From Chryseobacterium viscerum (GTDB lineage: Bacteria; Bacteroidota; Bacteroidia; Flavobacteriales; Weeksellaceae), in NCBI RefSeq assembly GCF_002899945.2, contig NZ_PPEG02000011.1, forward strand, positions 192,119-256,118: a stretch of DNA of 64,000 nucleotides, given 5' to 3'. The notes below the pieces were generated by a model. It was not told the origin of the DNA. It ran no database searches and worked only from the letters and a program-made list of their open reading frames with translations. Within the stretch, counting starts at the first letter, position 1. Each line of letters opens with the position of its first letter. The translations under genes were made by a program, and so were the position numbers. Shown piece after piece: positions 53,413-63,328 of this stretch.

Positions 53413-53811
53413 ATGAAAAAAACAATTTTCCTTAGCGCAATGTTCCTGGGTTCTTTAGTATTTGCACAACAAACACATGTTGTAGGTGGAGACAGAGATG
53501 CACATGGATGTATCGGTTCAGCAGGGTATACATACTCTCAGATTAAAAAAGACTGTGTAAGAACTTTTGAACAAAAGATCAAGCTAACAGAAGTTGATCC
53601 GAAAGGAAGTTCTACTTCAATAGCTGCTGTTATTTTTAGCAAGGACATGAAAAAAGCTGAGGTTTTCGTTAAGGATACTGAAGCAGGAAGCATCATCCTA
53701 ACCAGAGCAGGAGGTAAAGCCAAAGCCTGGAAAAAGGATGGTTATGTATTGGTTCCTTTCAAAAAAAGCGGATACCAGCTTAAAAAAGATAATGTTGTGA
53801 TCTATAGATAA
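53413..53811 (+). CDS. Small secreted protein, paralogue 1
   Basis: A 132-aa exported protein (signal MKKTIFLSAMFLGSLVFAQ). After the signal comes GGDRDAHGCIGSAGYTYSQ with Cys33, followed by KKDCVR with Cys48. Then a basic domain of alternating strands (IAAVIFSKDMKKAEVFV). Two cysteines probably form a disulfide. I do not recognise the family with certainty; the CIGSAGYTY motif recurs in small bacterial periplasmic proteins. A near copy follows in tandem. Confidence 0.7.
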   Translation: MKKTIFLSAMFLGSLVFAQQTHVVGGDRDAHGCIGSAGYTYSQIKKDCVRTFEQKIKLTEVDPKGSSTSIAAVIFSKDMKKAEVFVKDTEAGSIILTRAGGKAKAWKKDGYVLVPFKKSGYQLKKDNVVIYR

Positions 53812-53830
53812 GACTCGATTGCAAAAAATA

Positions 53831-53861
53831 AAAAGTCACTCGGAAGAGTGGCTTTTTTTTG
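53831..53861 (+). terminator. Terminator of paralogue 1
   Basis: AAAAGTCACTC-GGAA-GAGTGGCTTTT with a T run. The core CACTCGGAAGAGTGG is the same as in the next terminator. Confidence 0.9.
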
Positions 53862-53932
53862 TAACTTAGAGCAAAACTAATACCCAATTTGGGGACATAG
53901 TTTTACCCATCAAAAAACAAAAAATCTTATAT

Positions 53933-54343
53933 ATGAAAAAAACAATTTTATTCAGTGCCGTGTTTCTTAGTTCCTTAGTTTTTGCACAAAAAAAAGCTCC
54001 TGTGGTAGGAGGTGATAGAGATGTTCATGGTTGTATCGGCTCTGCCGGATATACCTATTCACAGTTAAAAAATGATTGTATAAAAACTTTCAATCAGAAA
54101 ATAAAACTAAAAGAAGTAAGTTCAGATAAAAGTTATACTTCAATGACTGCCGTAATTTTCAATAAAAACATGAAAAAAGCTGAAATTTTTATCCCAGATG
54201 GAGCTGCGAAAAGTATTATCCTGAATAAAGAAGAAAAAGGGAAAATCTGGAAAAGCGGAACTCACATTAAAGACAGCTATGTTTTAGCCCCTCACAAAAA
54301 AAGCTACCAAATCAAGAAGAATGATGTAGTAATTTATGAATAA
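53933..54343 (+). CDS. Small secreted protein, paralogue 2
   Basis: A 136-aa tandem paralogue of 53413-53811. The signal peptide (MKKTILFSAVFLSSLVFAQ), the GGDRDVHGCIGSAGYTYSQ block (Cys34) and NDCIK (Cys49) are shared. The middle has drifted (SDKSYTSMTAVIFNKNMKKAEIFIPDG) but the same end IKKNDVVIY remains. Together with the matching terminator this shows duplication of a whole transcription unit. Function is unknown; export is clear. Confidence 0.7.
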   Translation: MKKTILFSAVFLSSLVFAQKKAPVVGGDRDVHGCIGSAGYTYSQLKNDCIKTFNQKIKLKEVSSDKSYTSMTAVIFNKNMKKAEIFIPDGAAKSIILNKEEKGKIWKSGTHIKDSYVLAPHKKSYQIKKNDVVIYE

Positions 54344-54363
54344 GATCAGATTTCAAAGAATAG

Positions 54364-54393
54364 AAAACCACTCGGAAGAGTGGTTTTTTTTTG
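54364..54393 (+). terminator. Terminator of paralogue 2
   Basis: AAAACCACTC-GGAA-GAGTGGTTTT followed by T, nearly identical to the one after paralogue 1. Confidence 0.9.
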
Positions 54394-54625
54394 TGGGTAT
54401 ATATTAATCAGCTTCAAATAGATTTTTATACGACAATTTCTGTCGCTTCACAGAGATAATTTTACATCAGAATAAGACATACTTTACTCCATCATAAAGA
54501 AAATTTAATTATTAATAGTATGATTTACAGTAAACTGCATTAAGTTGATTTTCGTATTTCAAAAACTATTAAATTCACACCGTTTCAATAAACTGATTAC
54601 TAATTCAGAAAACAACAACACAGGA

Positions 54626-56245
54626 ATGAAAAAACTCTATATTGGTGCATTCACCTTATGCACGGTCTTGGGCATCTCTGCCCAAGAAGTGGTATGGCAG
54701 AAAGACATCAAATCCTCTACTCAGGATTTTCTAAGCCAGGTCACCACAACCATCGACCAGCAATATCTGATCACGGGAAGCTCTATTCAAAGCAATAAGC
54801 AGCAGACTTCAGGAAGTAAGCAAAACAACGGTTACGATTTCCATTTGGTCAAACTCAACCAGCAAGGAAATGAGGTCTGGGAAAAATACTTTTCCGGACA
54901 AAATCATGATTATTTATCAGCAACCGTTACCACACAGGATGGCGGATTTCTCTTAGCCGGAACCTCTTATTCAGGAAAAGGACTGGATAAAAAAGAGGAT
55001 TCCAAGGGAGGATCAGACATCTGGCTGATCAGAATTAATGAATTCGGAGATGAATTATGGCAAAAAACATTGGGAAGTTCTTCTGATGAAGAAGCAAGAG
55101 CTGTGATTCAAACGACAGATTTAGGATTCTTTGTTGCCGGAAATGTACAAAATGCTGCAAAAGGGTACGGTTCCAAAGACGTCTTGATTACAAGACTGGA
55201 TAAGGATGGAAAAGAATTATCCCAATTAATTTTAGGCGGAAAAGGCTTAGACGAAGTCGAGAAAATGATTCCAACAAAAGACGGCGGAGCATTATTGGGA
55301 ATCTACTCCAGAAGTTCCGAGGTTCGTGTTTCGGGATCTGAAGCTAAAACCCGTGAAACTACTGCCACGAACCCTGCATCCCGCAACCTGTTATCTGCAA
55401 CCTCAAAACAAACTGATAACTTCGGCGAAGGCGACTACTGGATTGTCAAATTAGACAAACAAGGAAAAGTAGAATGGGAAAAGAACTTTGGAGGTAAAGG
55501 GGATGATCATATCAGAACACTGGCTTTAACTTCAAATGGTTTTATCATTGGTGGCGAATCAAGATCGGAAAGATCAGGAAACAAAACGGTAGGGATTGAA
55601 GAAGGAACAGACCTATGGCTCATTTCCTTGAACGAAAGAGGCGATGAACAATGGCAGAAATCCTACAACTTCAAGAACCGTGATATTTTAATGAGTATGA
55701 GTGTCCTTCATTCAGCAGATGATAAATCTTCCAAAGGAATATTATTGGGAGGTTATACTCAGGCAGAAGGAAGAATACAAACCGATGATGAAACTTTTTG
55801 GATGCTGTACTTAGATCAGAATGGCAATGAACAGTGGAGAAAGCATATCACCGGAGAATCCAGACAAAAAGAGGAAAGGCTTTCCGATTTAAAACTGAAC
55901 AGAGATGGTTCCATTGTTTTGGCCGGAACAAGTGCCGAAGAATTAGGAAAAGAAAACTGGAAGATTGTGAAATTGGGAGACAAGCAGGTTGATCAATTGA
56001 TCGAAAAATACGACATCAAAATCTATCCAAACCCAGTATCAGACTATGCTTATGTAGAAATCGGCTTTGATTTTAAAGATGCTGATATCCTCTTGTATGA
56101 TATGAGCGGAAGACAGCTTCAAAATATAAAAACCAAGAACAGAGTGACCAAGATCAATACCCAGGCTTTGATTCAGGGAGCCTATCTGGTGACGATAAAA
56201 ACGGATACGAATAAAACGGCGAATGCTAAATTAATTAAGAAATAA
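54626..56245 (+). CDS. T9SS beta-propeller protein of the RHS cassette
   Basis: A 539-aa exported protein. The ATG at 54626 begins the signal peptide (MKKLYIGAFTLCTVLGIS, cut near SAQ); the longer frame from 54545 is unlikely. At least five repeats of a WxxxxG-type blade follow (GGSDIWLIRINEFGDELWQK, GEGDYWIVKLDKQGKVEWEK, EGTDLWLISLNERGDEQWQK), giving a beta-propeller. The end is a T9SS domain (IKIYPNPVSDYAYVEI ... NAKLIKK). It precedes the RHS genes by 6 bp. Such proteins often accompany RHS/DUF6443 genes in Chryseobacterium, but their role is unknown. Confidence 0.85.
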   Translation: MKKLYIGAFTLCTVLGISAQEVVWQKDIKSSTQDFLSQVTTTIDQQYLITGSSIQSNKQQTSGSKQNNGYDFHLVKLNQQGNEVWEKYFSGQNHDYLSATVTTQDGGFLLAGTSYSGKGLDKKEDSKGGSDIWLIRINEFGDELWQKTLGSSSDEEARAVIQTTDLGFFVAGNVQNAAKGYGSKDVLITRLDKDGKELSQLILGGKGLDEVEKMIPTKDGGALLGIYSRSSEVRVSGSEAKTRETTATNPASRNLLSATSKQTDNFGEGDYWIVKLDKQGKVEWEKNFGGKGDDHIRTLALTSNGFIIGGESRSERSGNKTVGIEEGTDLWLISLNERGDEQWQKSYNFKNRDILMSMSVLHSADDKSSKGILLGGYTQAEGRIQTDDETFWMLYLDQNGNEQWRKHITGESRQKEERLSDLKLNRDGSIVLAGTSAEELGKENWKIVKLGDKQVDQLIEKYDIKIYPNPVSDYAYVEIGFDFKDADILLYDMSGRQLQNIKTKNRVTKINTQALIQGAYLVTIKTDTNKTANAKLIKK

Positions 56246-56251
56246 GCACAA

Positions 56252-59200
56252 ATGAAAAAAATAATAACCAGATTAAGTCTCCTTTTTCCTATATGCGGGG
56301 CTTTGTTTCTTGCAAAAGGACAAGGAAAAAACTATGTAGAAGAACTCAACCGGAGCTTACCTCAAAGCCCGGGAGTAAGCTCTTTAATGAAATTTGAGGA
56401 AGTTCCTGTGAGCCTTTATACAGGGATTCCGGATGTGAATATTCCTATTGAAAATTTCTCCACAAACAGTTCAAAATTGAACCTGAATATATCGCTTAAT
56501 TATCATCCTTTAAGTGCAAAAGTGGATGATGTAGCCTCGGAATATGGTTTAGGATGGAGCCTTTTCGCCGGGGGAATGATTTCCCGTACCATTAGGGATC
56601 TGCCAGATGAATCGGACCAGGTTACCGGAAAATATGGGATCTATTTTAATGCCCTGGAACCTTTTATAAACAACTATAATATTGTAAAAAATTATCTTCA
56701 GAATGGGAGCGGAAGCGGCTTCAATGATCAGAAGGTTTTTAGACAGGTTTTTGAATCCGTTCTGTTCAACCGTTTTGATAATAGCTATGATCTGTACCAG
56801 TACAATTTTATGGGATATACCGGACGGTTTTTTATTAAAAGAGATGAGACAACGGGATTCCTGAAATTAGTAAAACTGGATAAAAATAATTTTAAAATTG
56901 ATTTTACTTTTGACAGTAAAAATGCGCCCATAAAGTTTGAAATTACTGATGATAAAGGACTAAAATATGTATTTAATGTGGTAGAGCAGTCTTCACGTTC
57001 CTATCTGATCAATACGACCAATACATCCAATGTGAATACCAATGATAATCTTGAATATCAGAATTTGAATACCGGATTTTACCTTAGTGAAGTGTATGAG
57101 GATAATAAATTATTAGTAAAGTTCAATTATACGAATGGTATTGAGCAGTCTGTATCCACTTTTATTGCTAAAAGAAGAGGACCGCAATATCCTTTTGATG
57201 TAATTCCTCAAAATTCAATTTGTTATGATGATATTGTCAATACTTATCCTGCTGATTATGAAACATCAACGAGTTTAAACCATACCTATAGCCGGTTTCT
57301 AGATAATATTGAGGTAAAAGACAGGGCCAGAGTTTATTTTGAATATACAGGAAACAGGGAGGATAGCAACCTCACGATGCCTAATAATAACAAAAAGCTT
57401 AGTAAAATCACCATAAAAGATTTTTTTACCAATACATCTACCAAGCAGTATAATTTTGACTATGCATACAGTTCAAAAATGATGCTGAAAAAAGTATCCA
57501 TTCTTGATAAAAATGTACAGGAAGATCATTCTTACACTTTCACATATGGAGGGAATTCTAAACAATTGCCTTATTTACCAGAAGATATAAGAGGTGACTT
57601 ATGGGGGCATTACCGATGTGTACAGCAAACTCCAATTCTGGATTTGCTTGCTCCTAAAACGATGTTTGAATCTTCTCCCGGATGTATTGAAAAAGATGTT
57701 CTTACCAAAATGAAGCTGCCCACCGGAGGAGAAATTCGTTATAATTATGAGTTGAATAGATTCAATTATAAGCCGAGCTCTATTACGCAAAGTCAGGACC
57801 CAACGGCTAATCCGATTGAACCAATCACCGATTTCTCATCCAATCTTGGGAACTGGGATACTATGTCATCCTATGTAACGATCAATAATTTTGGGCAAAA
57901 TCCTGCTTATTTTTTCACACTCACAGAGCCACAGGAAATTTTATTCTATTCTGAGGGGGGGAGTTATACGAGCGAGCCGTGGTCTTTGAATTTTTATAGA
58001 CTCAATGAGGCCACAGGCCAGATGGAAAATGCAATGGTTCAGGGGCTAGGTCCGCTTATTGATATTGATCCCAATTATAATCCGTGGCAAAAGAGAAGTT
58101 TTCCCGCAGGGAAATACTATGTGACCTTAAGTACTGTATCCGGGAATATGCCCAATAATCCAATTCCTACCAATTTTACAGCAAGATTTTCCGGGTATTA
58201 CCGAAAGGCACATAATTCCCTTAATTATTTGTACGGAGGAGGAATCAGGATCAGAGATATTCAATTCTATAATGAAAAAGTGCTGCAAAAACAGAAACTC
58301 TATGAGTATAATGATATTACGGATCCTTCCAAGAGCAGCGGAGCACTGGTTTTCCCAATTCCTGTCTTTCAATATGAGGAAGCCTATAACAATACGTATT
58401 TATGTATTAATCCTGCTAATGGAACATCTCAGGATCATAGTTTACATATGACTTATAACACGACATCCACAAAAAATGTCCTTTCGTCGGAGAAAACAAA
58501 AGGTGCGGATGTGGGTTATAAATATATTACCGTTAAGGATATTGATTATACAGCAGGTTCTGATTTATCTGTTTTTAAAGGAAAAACGGTCAACGAATTT
58601 ACAAGTCCTATTGACTCACCCAATCCATTGTTTTCTTATTTTGCCATGTCTCCTCCGGGAGCTTATACACAAAATACAGATTACCGTAGAGGAAATCTGC
58701 TAAATAAGAAAGTGTATGATTCAAATAACAATATGCTTTTACAAGAAGAAAATACCTATGATGATCATTCCACAACAGAGATCACTGGGATTAATTTTCT
58801 GATTCGGAATAATTTTATTTTCAACAGGTTCAATGGGAGTCATATAGACAGCTATGAGATCTATAAGCTGAGAATGGATAAATGCACTACTTTACCTTCT
58901 CATATATGTTTTTATGCCGATGCAATGGGGTTTGGTGTCAATCCGATGTCTTTTGTTCAGTACTATTTTTCTAAGGAGATTGTGGGAAAAACCAATTTAA
59001 TACAGTCTAAGAAGACTCAGTATTTTCCTAATAATAAAACACTGAAAACGGTTGAAGATTACACCTATAATATTAGCGATAATATTGAAAAGAGTAAAAC
59101 GACTTCATCAGACAATACGATAGATGAGACATCTTATAAATATCCACTTGAGAAAGGGAATCTGTTTCTTATCAATAAAAATATAATAAGTATTCCATTA

Positions 59201-59785
59201 GAAACAGAAACCAAAAAAGACGGATTAACCGTTTCTAAAGCAGAAACATTATATCCGATAAGTCAGGCCGATGCAGATACAAAAACTTCAGGGCTGGCAT
59301 TACCTTATCAGGTGAATTCTACTGATTTATCAAATACTGTTTCCAAAGAAGTCACTTACGATAAATACGATGAAATGGGAAATGTACAGCAGTATACCGC
59401 AAGAGACGGAGTTTCAACGGTTATTATCTGGGGTTATAATAAAACCCTTCCTATTGCTAAAATCGTAGGGATTACCTTAAGTGAAATTCCGGATGCCGTT
59501 ATTACAGCTGTCGTTAATTCTTCCAATTCAGATGCTGCAAATCCGGCCAATGAATCTGCTTTAATAAATGATTTGGTTACTTTCAGAAAAGCCATTGAAG
59601 CTCTTCCAAGAAGAACTCCTCAAATTATCACCTATACCCACGACCTATTAATTGGGGTAACCAGTATAACCCCTCCGTCCGGAATAAGAGAAAATTATCT
59701 GTATGATGCGGCCAACCGACCTCAGCAGGTGAAGAATATGGAACAGCAGAAGGTGAAGGAAATGAAATACAATTATAAAAACTAA
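56252..59785 (+). CDS. RHS/YD-repeat companion protein
   Basis: A 1177-aa exported protein with a signal peptide (cut near LAKGQ). The N-terminal part (FEEVPVSLYTGIPDVNIPIENF, LNISLNYHPLSAKVDDVASEYGLGWS) is the SpvB/TcB-like beginning of RHS shells. Later it has YD-type repeats such as YDKYDEMGNVQQYTARDG and YLYDAANRPQQVKNME at its very end. There is no core cleavage motif and no toxin domain. It ends 4 bp before the RHS-core protein, so the two may form one shell. This resembles the B/C split of Tc toxins, an inference from layout. Confidence 0.85.
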   Translation: MKKIITRLSLLFPICGALFLAKGQGKNYVEELNRSLPQSPGVSSLMKFEEVPVSLYTGIPDVNIPIENFSTNSSKLNLNISLNYHPLSAKVDDVASEYGLGWSLFAGGMISRTIRDLPDESDQVTGKYGIYFNALEPFINNYNIVKNYLQNGSGSGFNDQKVFRQVFESVLFNRFDNSYDLYQYNFMGYTGRFFIKRDETTGFLKLVKLDKNNFKIDFTFDSKNAPIKFEITDDKGLKYVFNVVEQSSRSYLINTTNTSNVNTNDNLEYQNLNTGFYLSEVYEDNKLLVKFNYTNGIEQSVSTFIAKRRGPQYPFDVIPQNSICYDDIVNTYPADYETSTSLNHTYSRFLDNIEVKDRARVYFEYTGNREDSNLTMPNNNKKLSKITIKDFFTNTSTKQYNFDYAYSSKMMLKKVSILDKNVQEDHSYTFTYGGNSKQLPYLPEDIRGDLWGHYRCVQQTPILDLLAPKTMFESSPGCIEKDVLTKMKLPTGGEIRYNYELNRFNYKPSSITQSQDPTANPIEPITDFSSNLGNWDTMSSYVTINNFGQNPAYFFTLTEPQEILFYSEGGSYTSEPWSLNFYRLNEATGQMENAMVQGLGPLIDIDPNYNPWQKRSFPAGKYYVTLSTVSGNMPNNPIPTNFTARFSGYYRKAHNSLNYLYGGGIRIRDIQFYNEKVLQKQKLYEYNDITDPSKSSGALVFPIPVFQYEEAYNNTYLCINPANGTSQDHSLHMTYNTTSTKNVLSSEKTKGADVGYKYITVKDIDYTAGSDLSVFKGKTVNEFTSPIDSPNPLFSYFAMSPPGAYTQNTDYRRGNLLNKKVYDSNNNMLLQEENTYDDHSTTEITGINFLIRNNFIFNRFNGSHIDSYEIYKLRMDKCTTLPSHICFYADAMGFGVNPMSFVQYYFSKEIVGKTNLIQSKKTQYFPNNKTLKTVEDYTYNISDNIEKSKTTSSDNTIDETSYKYPLEKGNLFLINKNIISIPLETETKKDGLTVSKAETLYPISQADADTKTSGLALPYQVNSTDLSNTVSKEVTYDKYDEMGNVQQYTARDGVSTVIIWGYNKTLPIAKIVGITLSEIPDAVITAVVNSSNSDAANPANESALINDLVTFRKAIEALPRRTPQIITYTHDLLIGVTSITPPSGIRENYLYDAANRPQQVKNMEQQKVKEMKYNYKN

Positions 59786-59789
59786 ACCG

Positions 59790-62700
59790 ATGAAAAAAAT
59801 CATAATCCCTATAGGAATCCTTATTATGGGAACCGCCAAGTCCCAGCTTTCCCAGCTTCCCAATACAGAAAACTATGTTCAGACCAAAACGTATCTTGAT
59901 TATAACGGAGCCTCGGTAACAAAATCTTCAGAAACGGTTCAGTACCTGGACGGATTGGGAAGACCCAAGCAAATAATCAATATAAAAGCATCCCCGCTGG
60001 GAAAGGATGTAGTAGTTCCTATTGTATATGATCAGTTTGGGAGGCAGATAAAAGAATATCTTCCTATTCCTCAAAGTGGTACATCCAATGGAACCCTTGT
60101 TTCTGACCCTTTTAGTAATGTAAGCAGCAGCCCATATGGTTCTGAAAAGATTTACACAGAGAAAATAATTGAAAACTCCCCTTTAGACAGAGTTCTGGAG
60201 CAGAAGCAGGTGGGTAATGACTGGAATACAAAACCTGTAAAATTTGGCTATGACGTTAATACTACAGGTGATAATGTAAGGAAATTTGCAGCTCCCACAA
60301 CCCTCGCCAACGGAATTACCACATCAACCATCAGTAATGATGGAATCTATGGAGACTTTCAGCTGTATAAAAATACAGTGGCTGACGAAGATGAAAATAA
60401 AACCATTGAGTTTAAAAACAGCAGAGGGCAGGTTGTATTGGTGAGAAAAGTGATCAGCGCTACAGAAAATGCAGATACCTATTACGTTTATAATAAATAT
60501 GACCAGTTGGTTTTTGTTATTCCTCCGCTTTTATCTCAATTAGCCAGTTGGGGAACACCGGAGCATGACGCATTAGCCTATCAATACCGCTATGACGGAA
60601 GAAATAGACTGGTAGGAAAAAAGTTTCCAGGTAAAGGTTGGGAGTTTATGGTGTATGACACTCAGGATAAACTGGTGGCAACTCAGGATGCTGAATTAAA
60701 TGCAAAAGGGCAGTGGCTGTTCACCAAATATGACCAGCTTGGAAGAGTCGCTTATACAGGAATCAGTACAGGAGGAACAAGAGCAGAGGAACAAACTAAA
60801 GCAGAAGCTTTTGGATTCAATAACGTTAACAGAGCGGGTACTGTAGGGTTTTCCAGCCAGGGAATGGATGTATATTATGGAAGTAGAGACTTTGCATATC
60901 CTCAGGGTTCCTCTATCGTTAGCTTGCTATCCGTAAACTATTATGATACCTATCCTGGATACAGTTTCAATCCCGCCCTTCCTGCCAATACAACGGATAT
61001 GACTGTTTTAACGGATACCTCTTCTGCTGATGGAAGAAGCACCAGAGGACTTCCTTTGGTGAGTCTGGTAAAAAATATTGAAGATGATAACTGGACGAAG
61101 AACTATACCTATTATGACAACAAAGGAAGAGCTGTTGGAAGCCATTCTATCAATCATTTAGGAGGGTTTACCAGAACAGAATCCAAGCTTGATTTTGCAG
61201 GTTTACCCAAACAAACCATTACCAGACATAAGCGGTTAGACTCTGACACGGAAAGAGTGATTACGGAAACTTTTGACTATGATGATCAGAACAGATTATT
61301 GGTTCATAAACATCAGGTTGACAGCAATCAGGTAGAATACTTGACTCAAAACAAGTATAATGAAATTTCCCAGTTAGAATCTAAAAAGGTAGGAGGAATT
61401 GCAGCGGCTTCACCACTTCAGCAGATGGATTATAAGTATAATATCAGAGGCTGGCTTACCCAAATAAATGATCCTTCTAATCTGAATGGAAAGTTGTTTG
61501 GGTATGAAATGAGATATAATAATCCAGCCAATCCTCTGTCAGTTGGAAAGTTCAATGGAAACATTACTGAAATCGATTGGAATAACGGATCAGAAAATCT
61601 TTTGAAACGATACAACTATGAATATGATAAGTTAAACAGATTGGTTAATGCTTTCTATAAAGAACCCTCTACAGGAAATTCCGGTTATTTTGATGAATAT
61701 CTTACCTATGATCTCAACGGTAATATAAAGACATTGAAAAGAAATGCTACTCCTATATCAGCAGGAACAACCTTTACGCAGATAGATAATCTTACCTATC
61801 GATATACAGGAAACCGTTTGGATCAGGTGATAGAAGATGGGATGAATGATACAGGCTATGAAGGAGGGAATAACATAATTGGATATGATCTTAATGGGAG
61901 TATGAAAGATATGCTGGATAAAGGGATCCATGGTATAGTTTATAATCATCTTAACCTACCGAATGATTTTTCAATTACTCAGATTAACGCTGTAGGAGAA
62001 GTTAATAATTTTGGGTTAAGTTACCTTTACAGAGCTGATGGTACAAAGGTTCGTAAAACCTATACAAGCGGAGGAGGCAGAGGAAATACCACGATTACCA
62101 CAAATATGACTGATTATTTGGATGGTTTTCAGTATCGTTATTCAGGAACCTCTATATGCCTTTGGTGTAGGACAAGTGTTGCGTATGAACAAGAAGCCTT
62201 TAAAAATGAAAATATAAACGATGCTAAAATCCCCATAAAACCAGCCTGGCTTCTTGATTTTGTATCAACTGCAGAAGGCTTTTACAGTTTCTTGGAAAAT
62301 CGTTATATTTATCAATACAAAGACCACCTTGGAAATACCCGTGTGAGCTTTGCCAAAGACAGCTCAGGAGCTCTTGAAGTTACAGATACTAATAATTACT
62401 ATGCTTTTGGAATGAATCATGTAGGAGGAATTAAAAGTTTATTAGGTGGTTATTTGAATTATAAGTACAATGGAAAGGAACTTCAGGAAAGTGGGATGTA
62501 TGATTATGGTGCAAGGTTCTACATGCCTGATTTGGGAAGATGGGGCGTTGTTGATCCGTTGGCAGAGAAGATGACAAGACATAGTCCTTACAACTACGCT
62601 TTTAATAATCCGATTAGATTTATTGATCCGGATGGAAGACAGAATGAGGATGTTATAGTACTTGGTAATTCTGCTGGAGCTAAAGGAGCAGGCCATCAAG

Positions 62701-63287
62701 CAGTTTTGGTTGGTGATAATAAAAAGGGTTGGACGTATATATCCAAAGATGGTGCATCTAAAAGTGGAGGAGCTTATGGTGATAGTAGATATACTGTTAA
62801 GCATTTCAAATCCTTAGATGAATTTAAAAATAGTGCTCATAATTTCGAAGTAATGGATGGCACTAATCACTCAAAAATTGGTGGAGGTGAAGAATCTAAT
62901 ATGATATTTAAATTAGATAAAGACGGTAATAAGATACAAAGATATGATCAAGCGTATTACATAAATACTAATGATAAAGACTCTGAAGGTATAGCTGCTG
63001 GGATTTCTGTAGCACAAGAAAAATATTGCTTAACTCAAAGTGATTGTTCAGATGTACCTTCTGCTGTTTTGAGAAAAATGAAATCGCCTGATGGAGAGGT
63101 TGTTATAACGGGAGAGGGTGCGCCTGGTCTGTTAGGTGAATCTCCAAGAGTAAAGCAAAAATGGATAGAATTAAGAAACGATGGAAAAGATATTGATTCA
63201 AAAGTTAAACCAAGTTCTTTAAGATTACAGGAGGAAGAAGATGGATCAATACCAAAAAAATGGGGAGGAGCTAGTGGGAGGTGGTAA
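59790..63287 (+). CDS. DUF6443/RHS-core polymorphic toxin
   Basis: A 1165-aa exported protein (signal near MGTAKSQ). DUF6443 comes first (NYVQTKTYLDYNGASVTK, VQYLDGLGRPKQIINIKASP). YD repeats follow through about residue 800, then the RHS core: YQYKDHLGNTRVSFA, YKYNGKELQESGMYDYGARFYMPDLGRWGVVDPLAEK and the boundary PYNYAFNNPIRFIDPDGR (DPDGR at 946-950). The last 215 residues are the variable tip. It holds GHQAVLVGDNKKGWTY (His969) and YCLTQSDCSDVPSAVL (Cys1080, Cys1086), a pattern like circularly permuted papain/NlpC-fold toxin domains. Toxicity is inferred. A small membrane protein gene follows at once. Confidence 0.88.
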   Translation: MKKIIIPIGILIMGTAKSQLSQLPNTENYVQTKTYLDYNGASVTKSSETVQYLDGLGRPKQIINIKASPLGKDVVVPIVYDQFGRQIKEYLPIPQSGTSNGTLVSDPFSNVSSSPYGSEKIYTEKIIENSPLDRVLEQKQVGNDWNTKPVKFGYDVNTTGDNVRKFAAPTTLANGITTSTISNDGIYGDFQLYKNTVADEDENKTIEFKNSRGQVVLVRKVISATENADTYYVYNKYDQLVFVIPPLLSQLASWGTPEHDALAYQYRYDGRNRLVGKKFPGKGWEFMVYDTQDKLVATQDAELNAKGQWLFTKYDQLGRVAYTGISTGGTRAEEQTKAEAFGFNNVNRAGTVGFSSQGMDVYYGSRDFAYPQGSSIVSLLSVNYYDTYPGYSFNPALPANTTDMTVLTDTSSADGRSTRGLPLVSLVKNIEDDNWTKNYTYYDNKGRAVGSHSINHLGGFTRTESKLDFAGLPKQTITRHKRLDSDTERVITETFDYDDQNRLLVHKHQVDSNQVEYLTQNKYNEISQLESKKVGGIAAASPLQQMDYKYNIRGWLTQINDPSNLNGKLFGYEMRYNNPANPLSVGKFNGNITEIDWNNGSENLLKRYNYEYDKLNRLVNAFYKEPSTGNSGYFDEYLTYDLNGNIKTLKRNATPISAGTTFTQIDNLTYRYTGNRLDQVIEDGMNDTGYEGGNNIIGYDLNGSMKDMLDKGIHGIVYNHLNLPNDFSITQINAVGEVNNFGLSYLYRADGTKVRKTYTSGGGRGNTTITTNMTDYLDGFQYRYSGTSICLWCRTSVAYEQEAFKNENINDAKIPIKPAWLLDFVSTAEGFYSFLENRYIYQYKDHLGNTRVSFAKDSSGALEVTDTNNYYAFGMNHVGGIKSLLGGYLNYKYNGKELQESGMYDYGARFYMPDLGRWGVVDPLAEKMTRHSPYNYAFNNPIRFIDPDGRQNEDVIVLGNSAGAKGAGHQAVLVGDNKKGWTYISKDGASKSGGAYGDSRYTVKHFKSLDEFKNSAHNFEVMDGTNHSKIGGGEESNMIFKLDKDGNKIQRYDQAYYINTNDKDSEGIAAGISVAQEKYCLTQSDCSDVPSAVLRKMKSPDGEVVITGEGAPGLLGESPRVKQKWIELRNDGKDIDSKVKPSSLRLQEEEDGSIPKKWGGASGRW

Positions 63288-63328
63288 ATTTTTTTTAATT
63301 TTTGAATCAATATATAACTATTATTAAA

